Shown here in pieces: positions 6,943 through 16,632 of a DNA stretch of 64,000 nucleotides. The notes under the pieces were generated by a model, which was not told the origin of the DNA, searched no databases, and saw nothing but the letters and a program-made list of their open reading frames with translations. Location of the stretch: the NCBI RefSeq assembly GCF_004138165.1, contig NZ_RYFF01000023.1:23576-87575 (forward strand), given 5' to 3'. This stretch comes from Candidatus Chloroploca sp. Khr17. GTDB taxonomy: Bacteria; Chloroflexota; Chloroflexia; Chloroflexales; Chloroflexaceae. The translations under genes were made by a program, and so were the position numbers. Within the stretch, counting starts at the first letter, position 1, and each line of letters begins with the position of its first letter.

Positions 6943-8490
6943 TCACCCCCGCACCAGCGTCACCACGCGCCCGCTCGTCGTGGTGGCGCTGGTCGCGCTG
7001 GTGCGTTCGGCAATGGGTGGCTGCCCTGGGCGCTGGTCGAAGACCACCAACCAGCCGGTGTCGAGGCCCAATCCGGCTAGGTAGCCATCGAGTTGGGCCA
7101 ACCCTTCGGTCTGCGGGTCGGGGTTGCCTTCCCGCCAGACCTTCACCTCAATCGGCAGGACCACGTTACCAAACTCCAGGCGCAGATCGAGTCGCCCGCG
7201 CCCCACGGCGGCCTCGCGCTCGACACGCCCGCCACCATTGGCGACCCGATCGAGGAAGGCCATCAACACGAGGTGGGGCGCGATCTCATGGTAACTGGTC
7301 GTGCCCAACAGGGGCTGCCCGTGCTGCCGCCAGAACGACAGAAAGGCCTCCAGCAACCGGGTTGGCTCAAGCTGCCCATCTGGGCCGATCCATGTCGGCA
7401 CCACCGGCGGAAAGAACGAGCGCGTCGTGAAGGTCAGCGTGCGCGGAATGACCGCCGCATAGATCGGGTTGGCCAGCACCAGACCCTGATGTGCATCGAG
7501 GCGTACCAGGCCAAGATCCAACACGAACTGAATATCATCATTCGGCATGTTGCTGGGCAACAGCCCCGCCAACAGCGGCTCGATCACCGCACGCACCCGC
7601 GGTTCGCGCAAGCGCTCGGCCAGACTATCGAGGTGGGTATCCTGCCGTTCGATCAGCACATCCCTCGCGGCGCTGATCAACTCCGGCGTAATTGGCGTTG
7701 CCGGGTCGGGCGCGAGTTCTTCGACCGCGACTTTGGCCAGCGCATTGACCAGCCACGGTTGGCCCTGGGTCAGCGTGAAGGCCAACGCGCTCGCCTCGGG
7801 GGCAAAGAGTTGGCCGGTGTCGGTGGTGTGCTGCGCGTAGAGGGCCGCAACATCATCCGCATTGAAGTTGTCCAGCGTCAGCGAACGCGTCTTGATGTTG
7901 AAAGGGCTGGCCGTGCCGAGGCGGGTAGTTCCGCCAGCGGCAACCTTATAATCACGCACATCGCGCATGCCGATCAGGGCCAGGGCATGGGGAAAGCCGT
8001 CGGGGCGATCCGGATAACCCGTCCGCAACTGGCGCAAGACCGCGATCAGCGCCGCGTCCTGCAAGGCGTCAATCTCATCAATCAGGATCACCAGCGGGCG
8101 GGGCGAGGCTTGAGCCCAAGCGCGCAGCGCGGCGCGGATCGCTGTCCCAGACTCAGCGGTGGGCCAAGGTGGCGGTTGCAGTTCCGGCGGCAAGCGTAGC
8201 AGCGCATCCTCGCGCCACGAATCCAAGATCGCCGCCTCGGCCTGTTCTGGCGTCGCCGAAAATGGTGCCCCCACCTCGACCGAGAGCATGATCGCCGTCC
8301 AGTCTCCGCTCGCCGTCAGCGCCTGGGCCAACGCCAACATCGCGGTGGTCTTACCGGTCTGGCGCGGGGCGTGCAGCACAAAGTAAGACTGCTGCACAAT
8401 CAGGCGCTCAAGCTCAGGCAGCCGCGCCAACGGCGGGAGCATATAGTGAATAGTGGGGCGGCAAGGGCCAGCCACGTTAAACCAGCGCAT
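6943..8490 (-). CDS. AAA-like ATPase fused to a C-terminal nuclease-like domain
   Basis: 515 aa. The start at 8490 is set by AAGGA five bases upstream of the ATG; the frame itself extends to 8568. Walker A is APRQTGKTT (residues 41-49), Walker B LVILIDEID (133-141), and the middle is helical like STAND/ORC-type ATPases (TQGQPWLVNALA). Near residues 430-455 GRGRLDLRLEFGNVVLPIEV followed by KVW resembles the D...EXK core of PD-(D/E)XK nucleases. This AAA plus restriction-fold layout is widespread in Chloroflexota and Cyanobacteria as ATP-binding protein of unknown role. It is divergent from, and its start abuts, the truncated protease gene. Mobile-element or defence association is inference. 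Confidence 0.75.
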   Translation of the reverse strand: MRWFNVAGPCRPTIHYMLPPLARLPELERLIVQQSYFVLHAPRQTGKTTAMLALAQALTASGDWTAIMLSVEVGAPFSATPEQAEAAILDSWREDALLRLPPELQPPPWPTAESGTAIRAALRAWAQASPRPLVILIDEIDALQDAALIAVLRQLRTGYPDRPDGFPHALALIGMRDVRDYKVAAGGTTRLGTASPFNIKTRSLTLDNFNADDVAALYAQHTTDTGQLFAPEASALAFTLTQGQPWLVNALAKVAVEELAPDPATPITPELISAARDVLIERQDTHLDSLAERLREPRVRAVIEPLLAGLLPSNMPNDDIQFVLDLGLVRLDAHQGLVLANPIYAAVIPRTLTFTTRSFFPPVVPTWIGPDGQLEPTRLLEAFLSFWRQHGQPLLGTTSYHEIAPHLVLMAFLDRVANGGGRVEREAAVGRGRLDLRLEFGNVVLPIEVKVWREGNPDPQTEGLAQLDGYLAGLGLDTGWLVVFDQRPGQPPIAERTSATSATTTSGRVVTLVRG

Positions 8491-8531
8491 AGATATCCTT
8501 AGGCTCATGCAGGCCAGTAGTGTCCATTGTA

Positions 8532-8564
8532 CCATTAGACCATTAGACCAGACCTCACAGGTCT
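8532..8564. repeat. CCATTAGA duplication and AGACCT-CAC-AGGTCT palindrome
   Basis: CCATTAGA occurs twice in tandem (8532-8547), followed at 8550-8564 by a 15-base palindrome with AGACCT arms. Related GACCT...AGGTC units recur at 52564-52634 and 57915-57972, so this looks like a dispersed REP-type element lying at the junction between the ATPase gene and the 5'-truncated protease gene. Confidence 0.6.
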
Positions 8565-8638
8565 TCAAGAGCTGTAGGGGGGACTTTCATGATCACGAGC
8601 CAACGATCACCATCGCCCAGAGTGGCAGCAACGGCAGC

Positions 8639-11600
8639 ATGCGCCGCGACTATCGGCTGGCGATTGCGACCACCGGCGAGTATGCTCAGTTCCACGGGGG
8701 CACCAAGGCCAGCGTCATGGCTGAAATCGTCAATGTAGTGAATGCGCTCAATGCGATCTACGAGCGCGACATGGCGGTGCGCTTTACGCTGGCCGCCAAT
8801 ACCGACCAACTCTTCTTTCTTGATCCAGCGACCGATCCCTATCCCAATGATCCTGATGGGGATGATCGACGCGATTTGCGCCTGATCAACAATCAGGTCA
8901 TTCCCAATACCATTGGCATTGATAATTTTGATCTTGGACACGTATTTTCAACAGAAAATGGCGGCACCGCAGGTAGTCTTATCTGTGCAAACACCCAGGG
9001 GCGATCACTGCGGAAAGCTGAAGGAACCAGCGGTAATCCAACCCCAGCAACTGCAGCCATTGTGCGGATTACAACCCACGAAATTGGTCATCAGTTTGGG
9101 GCTGATCATAGTTTTAACAGTACGGCTGGACGCTGTGGTGGTGTAGGGCCAACCAGTGGCAATCCCTCACGAGCTGAAGGATCAGCCTATGAAGCCGCAA
9201 GCGGTACGACGATTATGAGTTATGCGGGCATCTGTGCGCCAGAGAATATCCAAAATCGTGCCGATGCTTATTTTCATAGCCACAGTTTAGGGCAGATGCA
9301 GAGTTGGATTCGAGGTTCGCTGGCCAGTTCGTGCGGTACCGATGTTCCCTCCGGCAATGGTTCGCCCGTGGTGGATGCGGGGCCGAGCTATACGATCCCA
9401 GCACGCACGCCGTTTGAACTGGTTGGTACGGCGAGCGATGTAGATGGCGATGCGCTCACGTTTACCTGGGAGCAGTACGATCTTGGGCCGCCCTCGCCGC
9501 CACTGACCGATGACGGGGCGCGCCCGATCTTCCGTTCGTTCCCGCCGAGCGCCAGCCCGAGCCGGCTCTTCCCGCGCTACCTCGACATTGTGACGGGGCA
9601 GGAAACCATTGGCGAGACGCTGCCAACGACCAATCGCACGCTCACCTTTCGCTTCACCGTGCGCGATAACCAACCCGGTGCGGGAGCCTTTGCCTTCGAT
9701 AGTACGGCGCTCACGGTGGTGGCTGAGGCTGGCCCGTTCCAGATCACGAGCATTGCCGGCGGCGAACGCTTCGCCCAGGGGGCAAGCCTTGGCGTGACCT
9801 GGGATGTTGCCAATACCAACCTCGCGCCGATTAGCTGTGCAAACGTGCAGATCGATCTCACCGAAGATGCTGGCTCTACATACACCGCACTGCTCGCCAG
9901 CACGCCCAACGACGGCAGCGCTAGTGTCACCCTCCCCAACCGTGCCATGCTCGCCGCCAACCTGCGCGTCAAATGTGCCGACAACATCTTCCTCGACCTC
10001 TCGCCCACCTTCAGCACGGCAGGTTCAATCGTCACCAAAACCAGCGACGACAACGGCACCTGCACGCGTGAGGATTGTGCGCTGCGTGAAGCGGTCGCGT
10101 TGGTCAACGCCCTCCCTGGCGCGAACATCCTTGAACTGAACGCCGGGGTGTACCAACTCAGCCTGAACGCGGCAGGGCCACTGGTGCTCAGCGATACGCT
10201 GACGATCGAAGGCGCTGGGCCAGATCAGACGATCATTGATGGCGGGGGGCTGGATCAGATTATCCGCGTTACCCGCGAGACCAGCGTGACCCTGCGCAAT
10301 CTGACTCTGCGCAATGGCACAACAACGGTTGACGGCGGGGGGCTCAGCAATCAGTTTGGCAACGTGACCCTGATTGATGTCATTGTAGAGAACAATCACG
10401 CCGACGGACGCGGTGGCGGGGTACATAACGATGGACAGATGCGGATCGAGCGCAGCATCATCCGCAATAATCGTGCGAAAACAGATGGCGGTGGGATAGG
10501 CAGCAGACTCTCGTTCCGCTTCTTCGATTACGATCCGCTCGGTTCGCTAGAGATTGTAGATAGTGTTATTCGTGATAATACTGCCGATAATCGCGGCGGC
10601 GGCGTCTACTTCTCCAGTTTCTCAGCTGATCCGGCGGCGCACTTGCGTATCGAGCGTAGTGCGCTAGTGCATAACACGAGTCTCAGCGGCGGGGGTGGTC
10701 TCTCATTCCTCACCAATAACTCCACCAGTCAGAGTGTGATCGAAAATGTTACCTTTAGTGGCAACAGTGCCGACTTTGGTGGCGCTATCGAGACCTTCGC
10801 CAGCACGCCCAACGAGGTCCGTTTCGCCTTTAATACCCTGACAAACAACCGTGCCCGCTTTGTTGGCGGCTTCTACTGGGGTGGCAGTGCAGTCACTGCG
10901 ACGGGCAACATCATCGCCGCGAATGGCGACCGCGACTGCGGTTTTCCTAGTGATGCCGCCACGCGCCCAGGCAGCCTCACCTCTGGCAGCTCCAATCTCG
11001 TTGGCGATGGAACCTGCCTGTTTGACGCCACCTCAGACCAGAGCGGCACGCGCCAGGCTCCGCTTGAACCTCGCCTCGCCCCGCTCAGCGATTACGGCAG
11101 CACCACGCTCACCCACCCGCCCTACGATGAGAGCCCTGCACTCGACGCGGCGGGAGGCACCTGCCCCGCCACCGATCAACGGGGTATCGCCCGCCCGGTT
11201 GGGCCAGCCTGTGATATCGGTGCCGTCGAGCGCAGCGCCAGTGATCCCCTTGCGCCCACGCCTACGCCTACGAGTACACCCACGGCAAGCCCATCACCCA
11301 CCACCACCACCTCACCCACCGCTGGGCCGTCAGCTACAACCACCGCGAGCCCGTCACCCACCGCTGACCCGTCAGCCACCCCGACCACCACACCCACCGC
11401 TGGCCCGTCGCCCACCCCGACGACCACACCCACCGCCGGCTCGTCACCCACCCCAACCACCACACCCACCGCTGGCCCGTCGCCCACCCCAACCACCACA
11501 CCCACCGCTGGACCGCCAGGGACACCCACGGCGAGCCCGTCACCCACCGCTGACCCGTCAGCTACGCCCACCACCGCGCCCACCGCTGGCCCGTCGCCGA

Positions 11601-11671
11601 CGCCATCACCCACCCCAACAACTGGCACGATCAACGCGAATCGGGTCTACCTGCCGCTGGTGCGGCGCTAG
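8639..11671 (+). CDS. reprolysin-like metalloprotease with beta-helix and Thr/Pro-rich tail, 5'-truncated
   Basis: 1010 aa from the first plausible ATG; similar sequence (TITIAQSGSNGS) continues upstream to about 8590 with no start, signal peptide or propeptide. Residues 1-230 are a zinc metallopeptidase of the reprolysin type with THEIGHQFGADH (HEXXHXXGXXH) and the Met-turn-like TIMSYAG. Then come Ig/PKD-like segments, a CTREDCALREAV domain start, and about 300 residues of parallel beta-helix (repeated IRNNRAKTDGGG-like turns). A stalk of PTTTPTAGPSPT repeats ends in NRVYLPLVRR. Homologues are secreted; without a leader this copy is probably not exported, and may be a pseudogene despite its intact frame. 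Confidence 0.8.
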   Translation: MRRDYRLAIATTGEYAQFHGGTKASVMAEIVNVVNALNAIYERDMAVRFTLAANTDQLFFLDPATDPYPNDPDGDDRRDLRLINNQVIPNTIGIDNFDLGHVFSTENGGTAGSLICANTQGRSLRKAEGTSGNPTPATAAIVRITTHEIGHQFGADHSFNSTAGRCGGVGPTSGNPSRAEGSAYEAASGTTIMSYAGICAPENIQNRADAYFHSHSLGQMQSWIRGSLASSCGTDVPSGNGSPVVDAGPSYTIPARTPFELVGTASDVDGDALTFTWEQYDLGPPSPPLTDDGARPIFRSFPPSASPSRLFPRYLDIVTGQETIGETLPTTNRTLTFRFTVRDNQPGAGAFAFDSTALTVVAEAGPFQITSIAGGERFAQGASLGVTWDVANTNLAPISCANVQIDLTEDAGSTYTALLASTPNDGSASVTLPNRAMLAANLRVKCADNIFLDLSPTFSTAGSIVTKTSDDNGTCTREDCALREAVALVNALPGANILELNAGVYQLSLNAAGPLVLSDTLTIEGAGPDQTIIDGGGLDQIIRVTRETSVTLRNLTLRNGTTTVDGGGLSNQFGNVTLIDVIVENNHADGRGGGVHNDGQMRIERSIIRNNRAKTDGGGIGSRLSFRFFDYDPLGSLEIVDSVIRDNTADNRGGGVYFSSFSADPAAHLRIERSALVHNTSLSGGGGLSFLTNNSTSQSVIENVTFSGNSADFGGAIETFASTPNEVRFAFNTLTNNRARFVGGFYWGGSAVTATGNIIAANGDRDCGFPSDAATRPGSLTSGSSNLVGDGTCLFDATSDQSGTRQAPLEPRLAPLSDYGSTTLTHPPYDESPALDAAGGTCPATDQRGIARPVGPACDIGAVERSASDPLAPTPTPTSTPTASPSPTTTTSPTAGPSATTTASPSPTADPSATPTTTPTAGPSPTPTTTPTAGSSPTPTTTPTAGPSPTPTTTPTAGPPGTPTASPSPTADPSATPTTAPTAGPSPTPSPTPTTGTINANRVYLPLVRR

Positions 11672-11798
11672 GGGTGGGTGCATCGTTACAGTTGTTACCG
11701 CTGCCACAGCGGGGGTGCGGGGCCTGCCCTGAGCTTGTCGAAGGGGCATGGCTCCCGCAAAACCCCCATTCCGATGGGGTGGATGCAGAGGGCAAGAG

Positions 11799-11833
11799 AA
11801 AGCTGAAAGCTGAAAGCTGAAAGCTGAAAGCTG
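11799..11833. repeat. five tandem copies of AAAGCTG
   Basis: Seven-base unit repeated five times exactly, in the spacer after the protease gene. A CCTGAGCTTGTCGAAGG motif, a frequent intergenic repeat in bacteria, lies just before it at 11728-11744. No gene was seen between 11672 and 12465. Confidence 0.8.
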
Positions 11834-11914
11834 AATCTTCACTGATCTTCATGGAAGACCCCTCGCATCCGCTCCTAAGAAACAACCCGTGTTGTCGGCT
11901 CCAGCGTGTCCTCG

Positions 11915-12000
11915 GTCATTCCGAACGGAGCGGAGCGCAGTGAGGAATCTGCACTGATCCGCACGGAAGACCCCTCACTCCGTTCGGGGTGACAGGGCGG
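11915..12000. repeat. dispersed repeat copy A
   Basis: 86 bp beginning GTCATTCCGAACG and ending CGTTCGGGGTGACAGGGCGG, so its ends are imperfect inverted repeats. It differs from copy B (12049-12124) by a 10-bp insertion. A partial third copy (ACTGATCTTCATGGAAGACC) is seen at about 11840-11868. It resembles a small non-coding mobile (MITE or REP-like) element. Confidence 0.75.
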
Positions 12001-12048
12001 GCGCAACGGGGTGAGAGGGCGGGCGCAGCGGGAGGCAACGCCAGCCAT

Positions 12049-12124
12049 GTCATTCCGAACGCAGTGAGGAATCTGCACTGATCCGCACGGAAGACCCCTC
12101 ACTCCGTTCGGGGTGACAGGGCGG
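12049..12124. repeat. dispersed repeat copy B
   Basis: 76 bp, nearly identical to copy A apart from lacking the GAGCGGAGCG-type insertion. Same orientation, 134 bp period. Non-coding in all frames as far as can be judged. Confidence 0.75.
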
Positions 12125-12347
12125 GCTACGCACCGGCACTGTTTCTCTCCCCACCACTGGCCCGCGGGCCATAGGATACTCGGGGTGACATGGGGGGCAA
12201 CGCATCCGCATTGGTTTCCCTCCGCACCAGTGGACTGCCGGCCTTTGAACACTCAGCATGGACCTTGCGGCATCATCAACAGTAATTGGTATAACTCACC
12301 GCAGCAGCAAGCGCACTGACATCAGGCGATAACAAGATTGTCATCCA

Positions 12348-12385
12348 AAACGCCCCTTCTCGCGCAAGCGCGGGAGGGGGCGTTT
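12348..12385. terminator. imperfect 18-bp hairpin upstream of the secreted repeat protein
   Basis: Arms 12348-12365 and 12368-12385 (AAACGCCCC...GGGGGCGTTT) pair with two wobble positions around a two-base centre. It ends in TTT and could insulate the gene at 12466 from the repeat region. Confidence 0.5.
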
Positions 12386-12465
12386 GGCTACTTATTGATG
12401 TCCACCGAAAGCACGCTGTTTGATGTGTCAAAACGTCAGCCTTCTGCACATGTAAGGAGACAACC

Positions 12466-13494
12466 ATGCGTCGTATGCCCACCCTCTTGTTCGCCCTACT
12501 GTTCGCCCTGCTGCTCGTCAGCTTCATGCCCGCCCACGCTACCCACGCCCAGACCGCCCAGCGCTGTTTTGCCGAGACCAATCAGTGCATCAGTGGGCCG
12601 ATCCGTCAGTATTGGGAGCGCAACGGCGGCCTGGCCGTCTTTGGCTTCCCGATCACCGCACAGAACGCTGAGACCGTCGAGGGCCAGACGCTGCAAGTGC
12701 AGTGGTTCGAACGCGACCGCCTCGAAATCCAGGCCAATGGTCAGGTAACCGCCGGACGACTCGGGGTCGAGTGGCTGGCACAGCAGGGGACCCCCTGGCA
12801 ATTCGGCCCCGGCGAAGCTGCAAATGCGGACTGTCTCGCCTTCGCCGAAACGGGCCACCGTGTCTGTGGGGCGTTTGCCACCTACTGGCAGCGTAACGGC
12901 GGCCTAGAGCGCTTCGGTTTCCCGATCACCGGTGCGTACGAAGCGGAGATCGAGGGCAAGCGTCTGACCGTCCAGTACTTCGAGCGCCGCCGCTTCGAGT
13001 TGCACGATGTCAACACAGTGCTGCCCGGATTGCTCGTCAGCGAAGTGCTACAGGGGCGCGGTGGAGTGTCTGTGCCCGTTCCAGCAACCGAGCCAGCACC
13101 GGCAACCGAGCCAGCACCGGCAACCGAGCCTGCGCCGGCAACCGAGCCTGCACCCGCACCTGCGAATTGTGACGGGATTCCGGAATGGGTTGGCGATGGG
13201 GTTATCTTCTACGACTTCAATGAAGAGGAACTCCTGCTTACCGACTGCTTATATCCCTCCAATGATTTTTTTATTTGGATCTATGACTTCCGCGCCAATG
13301 AACAGATCCGCTGGCGTACAACCGGGCCAGATGGACGAGTCACTGAGCAAGTCGTTCAGGCCGATCGTGATGGCAGTTGGTTCGAATACTTTGTACCGCC
13401 CTCTTCTGGCTGGCCGCTGGGCGATTACAAAGTTGAGTTCACCGGCCAGAGCAGCGGTAAGGTTGTCATCCTCTACTACCGGGTGATTCCCTAA
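12466..13494 (+). CDS. secreted protein with two GGLxxFGFPIT repeats
   Basis: 342 aa. Residues 1-30 are a signal peptide ending near AHA-THAQ. Two repeats of about 80 residues follow: CISGPIRQYWERNGGLAVFG, then FPIT and QVQWFERDRLE; and VCGAFATYWQRNGGLERFG, then FPIT and VQYFERRRFELH. Such units resemble LGFP-type cell-wall repeats. A PATEPA spacer (five units) leads to a C-terminal domain of about 110 residues resembling a beta-sandwich (DNA codons there are AT-richer). AAGGAGAC precedes the ATG by eight bases. A surface or matrix role is inferred. Confidence 0.8.
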   Translation: MRRMPTLLFALLFALLLVSFMPAHATHAQTAQRCFAETNQCISGPIRQYWERNGGLAVFGFPITAQNAETVEGQTLQVQWFERDRLEIQANGQVTAGRLGVEWLAQQGTPWQFGPGEAANADCLAFAETGHRVCGAFATYWQRNGGLERFGFPITGAYEAEIEGKRLTVQYFERRRFELHDVNTVLPGLLVSEVLQGRGGVSVPVPATEPAPATEPAPATEPAPATEPAPAPANCDGIPEWVGDGVIFYDFNEEELLLTDCLYPSNDFFIWIYDFRANEQIRWRTTGPDGRVTEQVVQADRDGSWFEYFVPPSSGWPLGDYKVEFTGQSSGKVVILYYRVIP

Positions 13495-13497
13495 GAG

Positions 13498-13549
13498 AAG
13501 GCGCGAAGGCGCAAAGGTTTACATCCATACCTTTGCGCCTTCGCGCCTT
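13498..13549. terminator. 20-bp perfect hairpin between convergent genes
   Basis: Arms 13498-13517 and 13530-13549 are exact complements built from GGCGCGAAGG/GGCGCAAAGG units with a 12-base loop. It lies between the stop of the secreted protein (13494) and the stop of enolase (13568) and can serve both. The unit belongs to the GAAGG-type repeat family seen elsewhere in the window. Confidence 0.7.
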
Positions 13550-13567
13550 TGCGTCAAATAAATACCC

Positions 13568-14866
<1,299 letters not shown>

Positions 14867-14968
14867 CTATCATGCGTCTTGTTTTGCAGCCCCAGGCCAC
14901 ATACGCCCGCCAGTATAGCATATCGTATTTTTGACTGCCAATCCTCAATGATGGAATCGCTTTACTGA

Positions 14969-15005
14969 GACGCACAAAAGCCAGCATTGCTGGCTTTTGT
15001 GCGTC
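14969..15005. terminator. 18-bp perfect hairpin after the DUF4397 gene
   Basis: Arms 14969-14986 and 14988-15005 around a single T; the core AAAAGCCAGCA...TGCTGGCTTTT recurs in the terminator at 51241-51281. It lies 30 bp past the stop of the minus-strand DUF4397 gene and upstream of eno. Confidence 0.8.
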
Positions 15006-15034
15006 ACGGTAAGAATGGGCTGTGCCTATGGCAT

Positions 15035-16438
15035 TTAGTTGGCAACAAAGGGCAAGTAGACCCGATTCGGCTCACGGAGACCAAGCACAACCGTGCCTAC
15101 ATCCTGATTAACCCCATCACCAACCGCAAAGACGGTGATGTCGTCGCCTGCGACCAGCGTAAACGGCGGCAGGTCGAGCAACGTGGTAGAGCCATCCGGC
15201 GTGGCAATGATCAGGTCATACGTCCCAGGAGGCAAGTCCAGGGTGCCCGTACCCTTGTACGGCACATTGCCCAACCCAGGCACGAGCGTGCCATCCTGAA
15301 GACGGATCGAGACATTTGCCCCTTCACCAGCGGCAAACGGCGCAGCGTGGTAGATCCGCACCCGCGCCGTATCAGTGATTGGGGGTGTGATGGGATCGTT
15401 CAAGAGCACCAACTCAGGCGCAAAGCCATTGGCCCCACCAATCGCCATCGCCGTGTAGCGCATCCCCGGCGCAAGCGTCACCGACCCCGAAATCGCCACG
15501 GTGTCGGCCAGCGCACGCGGCGCACTCGGAATGACCACATTGATCGGATAGGTGCCATCAGTCAATGGCACATAATCAGTCGTATCGCCAAACCCAAAAT
15601 CACTGACCAGGGTCAACGGCGTGTCACCCGGCACAACCACATTCACCGCCGCACGGCCCCCCGCAAACGGGGCCAGGTGCGCCAGGCGAACCTGCGCAGG
15701 GACACGCTGCGTGCCGCCCAGGAAAAAGAACTCGGCAGGGTACGTTGCCGTGCCAGTCCCAATCGCAAAGACCGTCGTGATCGACTGGGACGGGACATTC
15801 AAGTTGGCCGGGCCAATAATGGGCGGATCGGCCATAGGATTGCTCGTAGGCACCACCTTGACCGGAATGTCGGTATCGCCAGGCACAGGGAGATAACCAC
15901 TGAAGGCACCAAAGGCGACCCCGGTGAGCCCGCCAATCACTTCATTGGTCGTTGCATTGCGGAGATCAACCGCTGTGTCGGCCAGGGGCGCGAATGGTGC
16001 CGCATGAACCACGCGTACATTCGCATTCGGAGCCGCAGGCACGCTGTTATTGTCAACGAGAGGGAAGAGGCCGAGCGGAATGGTATTCGCACCCCCACCG
16101 GCAAAGACAGTGTAATCAGTACCGGCCTCAAGACTCAACGTTGCCGTAATCGCCGGGGCAACTTCGAGATCGGTTCCCGCAAAGACCTCTACCGTGTAAT
16201 CACCAGGGGGCAGCGTCGCGGTCAGCGGGGCATCCTTGTACTTGAAGTCACTAGCTAGCGTTGCGCCATTGACCACCACCGTCACCGCCGTACCATCAAC
16301 TGTTGCCGCAAAGGGGGCCAGATGCAGGATGTTCACCCGCGCATTCGCCTGGGCGCGACTCGGGGGCGAAACGACAAACAGACCAACCACCAGGGCAGTA
16401 ATGACCGCAACAGCTACCGACAAGACACTCCGTCGCAT
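15035..16438 (-). CDS. secreted DUF4397 repeat protein with NRVYLPFVAN tail
   Basis: 467 aa. Signal peptide residues 1-30 (SVAVAVITALVVGLFVVSPP, then SRAQA). Four DUF4397 units of about 100 residues each open with a VRxxHAAPFA-like strand (VNILHLAPFA, VRVVHAAPFA, VRLAHLAPFA, VRIYHAAPFA) and include the YTVFAGGG/YTAMAIGG strand. The protein ends in NRVYLPFVAN, matching the tail of the protease at 11671. AAGGAG lies six bases before the ATG. Extracellular, role unknown. Confidence 0.88.
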   Translation of the reverse strand: MRRSVLSVAVAVITALVVGLFVVSPPSRAQANARVNILHLAPFAATVDGTAVTVVVNGATLASDFKYKDAPLTATLPPGDYTVEVFAGTDLEVAPAITATLSLEAGTDYTVFAGGGANTIPLGLFPLVDNNSVPAAPNANVRVVHAAPFAPLADTAVDLRNATTNEVIGGLTGVAFGAFSGYLPVPGDTDIPVKVVPTSNPMADPPIIGPANLNVPSQSITTVFAIGTGTATYPAEFFFLGGTQRVPAQVRLAHLAPFAGGRAAVNVVVPGDTPLTLVSDFGFGDTTDYVPLTDGTYPINVVIPSAPRALADTVAISGSVTLAPGMRYTAMAIGGANGFAPELVLLNDPITPPITDTARVRIYHAAPFAAGEGANVSIRLQDGTLVPGLGNVPYKGTGTLDLPPGTYDLIIATPDGSTTLLDLPPFTLVAGDDITVFAVGDGVNQDVGTVVLGLREPNRVYLPFVAN

Positions 16439-16470
16439 GCATTGCTCCTTTTGAATGCAGAGAGAGGCTA

Positions 16471-16495
16471 TGTACAGCCAAGCTTTGGCTGTACA
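16471..16495. promoter_or_regulatory. TGTACAGCCAA palindrome between divergent genes
   Basis: Eleven-base perfect arms around GCT, centred 45 bases upstream of the DUF4397 start and about 150 bases upstream of the thioredoxin-fold lipoprotein gene. The position suits an operator for the minus-strand gene. It could also be a transcript-end hairpin, but no gene ends here. Confidence 0.45.
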
Positions 16496-16632
16496 AGCAC
16501 CACTTTTCAGGCTTCACCAGATTGCGTTACGTAGGCTGCACTGTTCTGTACGTACACTGGTAAGATCTGGATGCATTGAAAGAGTATAATAGAGGTATAA
16601 GTGCTGAGAAGGATAGTGAAGGAGCAAAGTTT

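Noticed and set aside
8453..8638. N-terminal extension of the metalloprotease frame
   Set aside because: It runs antisense through the ATPase start and a repeat and gives no signal peptide; treated as non-native.
11176..11732. Long ORFs rich in Val/Gly or Pro/Arg opposite and alongside the Thr/Pro tail
   Set aside because: Other frames of the PTPT repeat of the protease gene.
14987..16258. 423-codon plus-strand ORF rich in Arg and His
   Set aside because: Antisense of the DUF4397 gene, which has a signal peptide, repeats and a ribosome site.
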